Of a DNA stretch of 64,000 nt, positions 63,583 through 64,000 are shown one piece after another. The stretch's first letter is position 1. Every line of letters begins with the position of its first letter. A program made the translations under genes and the position numbers. The DNA lies in contig JALFNN010000073.1 in the NCBI GenBank assembly GCA_022774325.1, forward strand, positions 1 through 64,000. The letters are read 5' to 3'. The notes under the pieces were generated by a model. That model did not search any database and was not told where the DNA came from. It saw only the letters and a program-made list of their open reading frames with translations. Source of the DNA: a bacterium (lineage in GTDB: Bacteria; Bacillota; Clostridia; Lachnospirales; Lachnospiraceae).

Positions 63583-64000
63583 TTAATACATATTCGCACA
63601 TTTCTTCTCCAGAACCTTATGTACCAGTCCCAGAAGAAAAATGATTACCCAGTAAATCAGCATAACTGCCGCATAAATTTCAAAATACCGGAATGTCTTT
63701 GCTCCTTCAATCTTTGCGGCTCCCATAATATCCGGTACACCGAGCATAAATGCAAGCGATGTCATTTTGATCAGATTGATCACATCATTAAACAACGGCG
63801 GAAGCGCCACTCTGACTGCCTGCGGAATAATGATGCGGGTGATCAGCTGAAAATTCGTCATTCCAAGTGAATACGCCGCCTCTTTCTGTCCTTCATCAAC
63901 AGAAAGTAATGCGCCTCGAATACTCTCTGACATAAAAGCACCCATGTTAAAACTCATAACAACCGCCACAGCTACAAGCGGTGTCATATCGCGGATTACC
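63583..64000 (-). CDS. Amino acid ABC transporter permease, partial at window edge
   Basis: The C-terminal part of an inner-membrane permease; the 5' end lies beyond position 64000. The EAA loop is clear (EGQKEAAYSLGMTNFQLIT then RIIIPQAVRVALPP), and helices NLIKMTSLAFMLGVPDIMGA and AVMLIYWVIIFLLGLVHKVL follow. It matches HisM/GlnP-like permeases for polar amino acids. It precedes the binding protein and ATPase, forming a complete importer if a second permease or homodimer is assumed. Confidence 0.87.
   Translation of the reverse strand, partial: VIRDMTPLVAVAVVMSFNMGAFMSESIRGALLSVDEGQKEAAYSLGMTNFQLITRIIIPQAVRVALPPLFNDVINLIKMTSLAFMLGVPDIMGAAKIEGAKTFRYFEIYAAVMLIYWVIIFLLGLVHKVLEKKCANMY

Overview
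The window looks like chromosome from an anaerobic, low-to-mid GC Firmicute, most likely a gut Lachnospiraceae (Clostridia). The reasons are strong GGAGG ribosome sites, near-consensus sigma-A promoters, clostridial hydrophobic-W (ChW) repeat surface proteins, sortase-anchored pili, lar genes, and families typical of that group (DUF3842, DUF1667, AIM24, COG2509). This assignment is inferred from gene content only. Almost every gene is on the minus strand. The plus-strand exceptions are the COG2509 oxidoreductase, the MFS transporter with its glycoside hydrolase, one small HTH regulator and one peptidase remnant.

Layout. 1-1.7 kb: a broken group II intron maturase abutting an Rpn-type nuclease/transposase. 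2-5.7 kb: nitroreductase, COG2509 flavoprotein, Uma2 nuclease and DUF554 membrane protein. 5.7-10.8 kb: a sugar-use unit (AraC regulator divergent from a GPH-type symporter and a GH2 enzyme). 10.8-11.8 kb: remnants of a Fic protein and a beta-mannosidase. 11.9-21.8 kb: a surface-protein cluster with one APKTGD-anchored protein, two large secreted proteins that combine a transglutaminase-like domain with six ChW repeats each, and a 44-residue six-cysteine open frame in front of the largest. 21.9-25.4 kb: an adenylate-forming enzyme and a large HTH regulator. 25.5-37.4 kb: a pilus island with a small pilin, class C sortase, giant Cna-B-rich protein with a frameshift before its leucine-rich-repeat end, a second anchored protein and an LPETGG major pilin. 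37.7-41.8 kb: a glycerol-3-phosphate-dehydrogenase-like redox operon ending in a lysophospholipase-like hydrolase.

41.9-44.9 kb: WYL regulator, AIM24 protein, two tiny genes and an HTH protein. 45-49.3 kb: a hybrid histidine kinase split by two frameshifts. 49.5-54.6 kb: LysR regulator and an aspartase-fumarase-malic enzyme operon, which would take aspartate to fumarate, malate and pyruvate. 54.7-56.7 kb: a mosaic of truncated genes (YitT end, IS4-like transposase, M18 peptidase, group II intron 3' half, M42 peptidase end). 57-61.1 kb: a DUF362 remnant and larE-larB-larC with two small membrane-protein genes in front. 61.4-64 kb: DUF3842 and a polar amino acid ABC transporter running off the window edge.

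The main themes are surface display (pili, ChW proteins), gene decay by frameshift or recombination, and small fermentative operons. The parts most worth following up are the six-cysteine small frame plus paired ChW/transglutaminase proteins, the frameshifted pilus giant, the kinase broken in a homopolymer, and the membrane pair tied to the lar genes. No tRNA, rRNA or CRISPR array was recognised.
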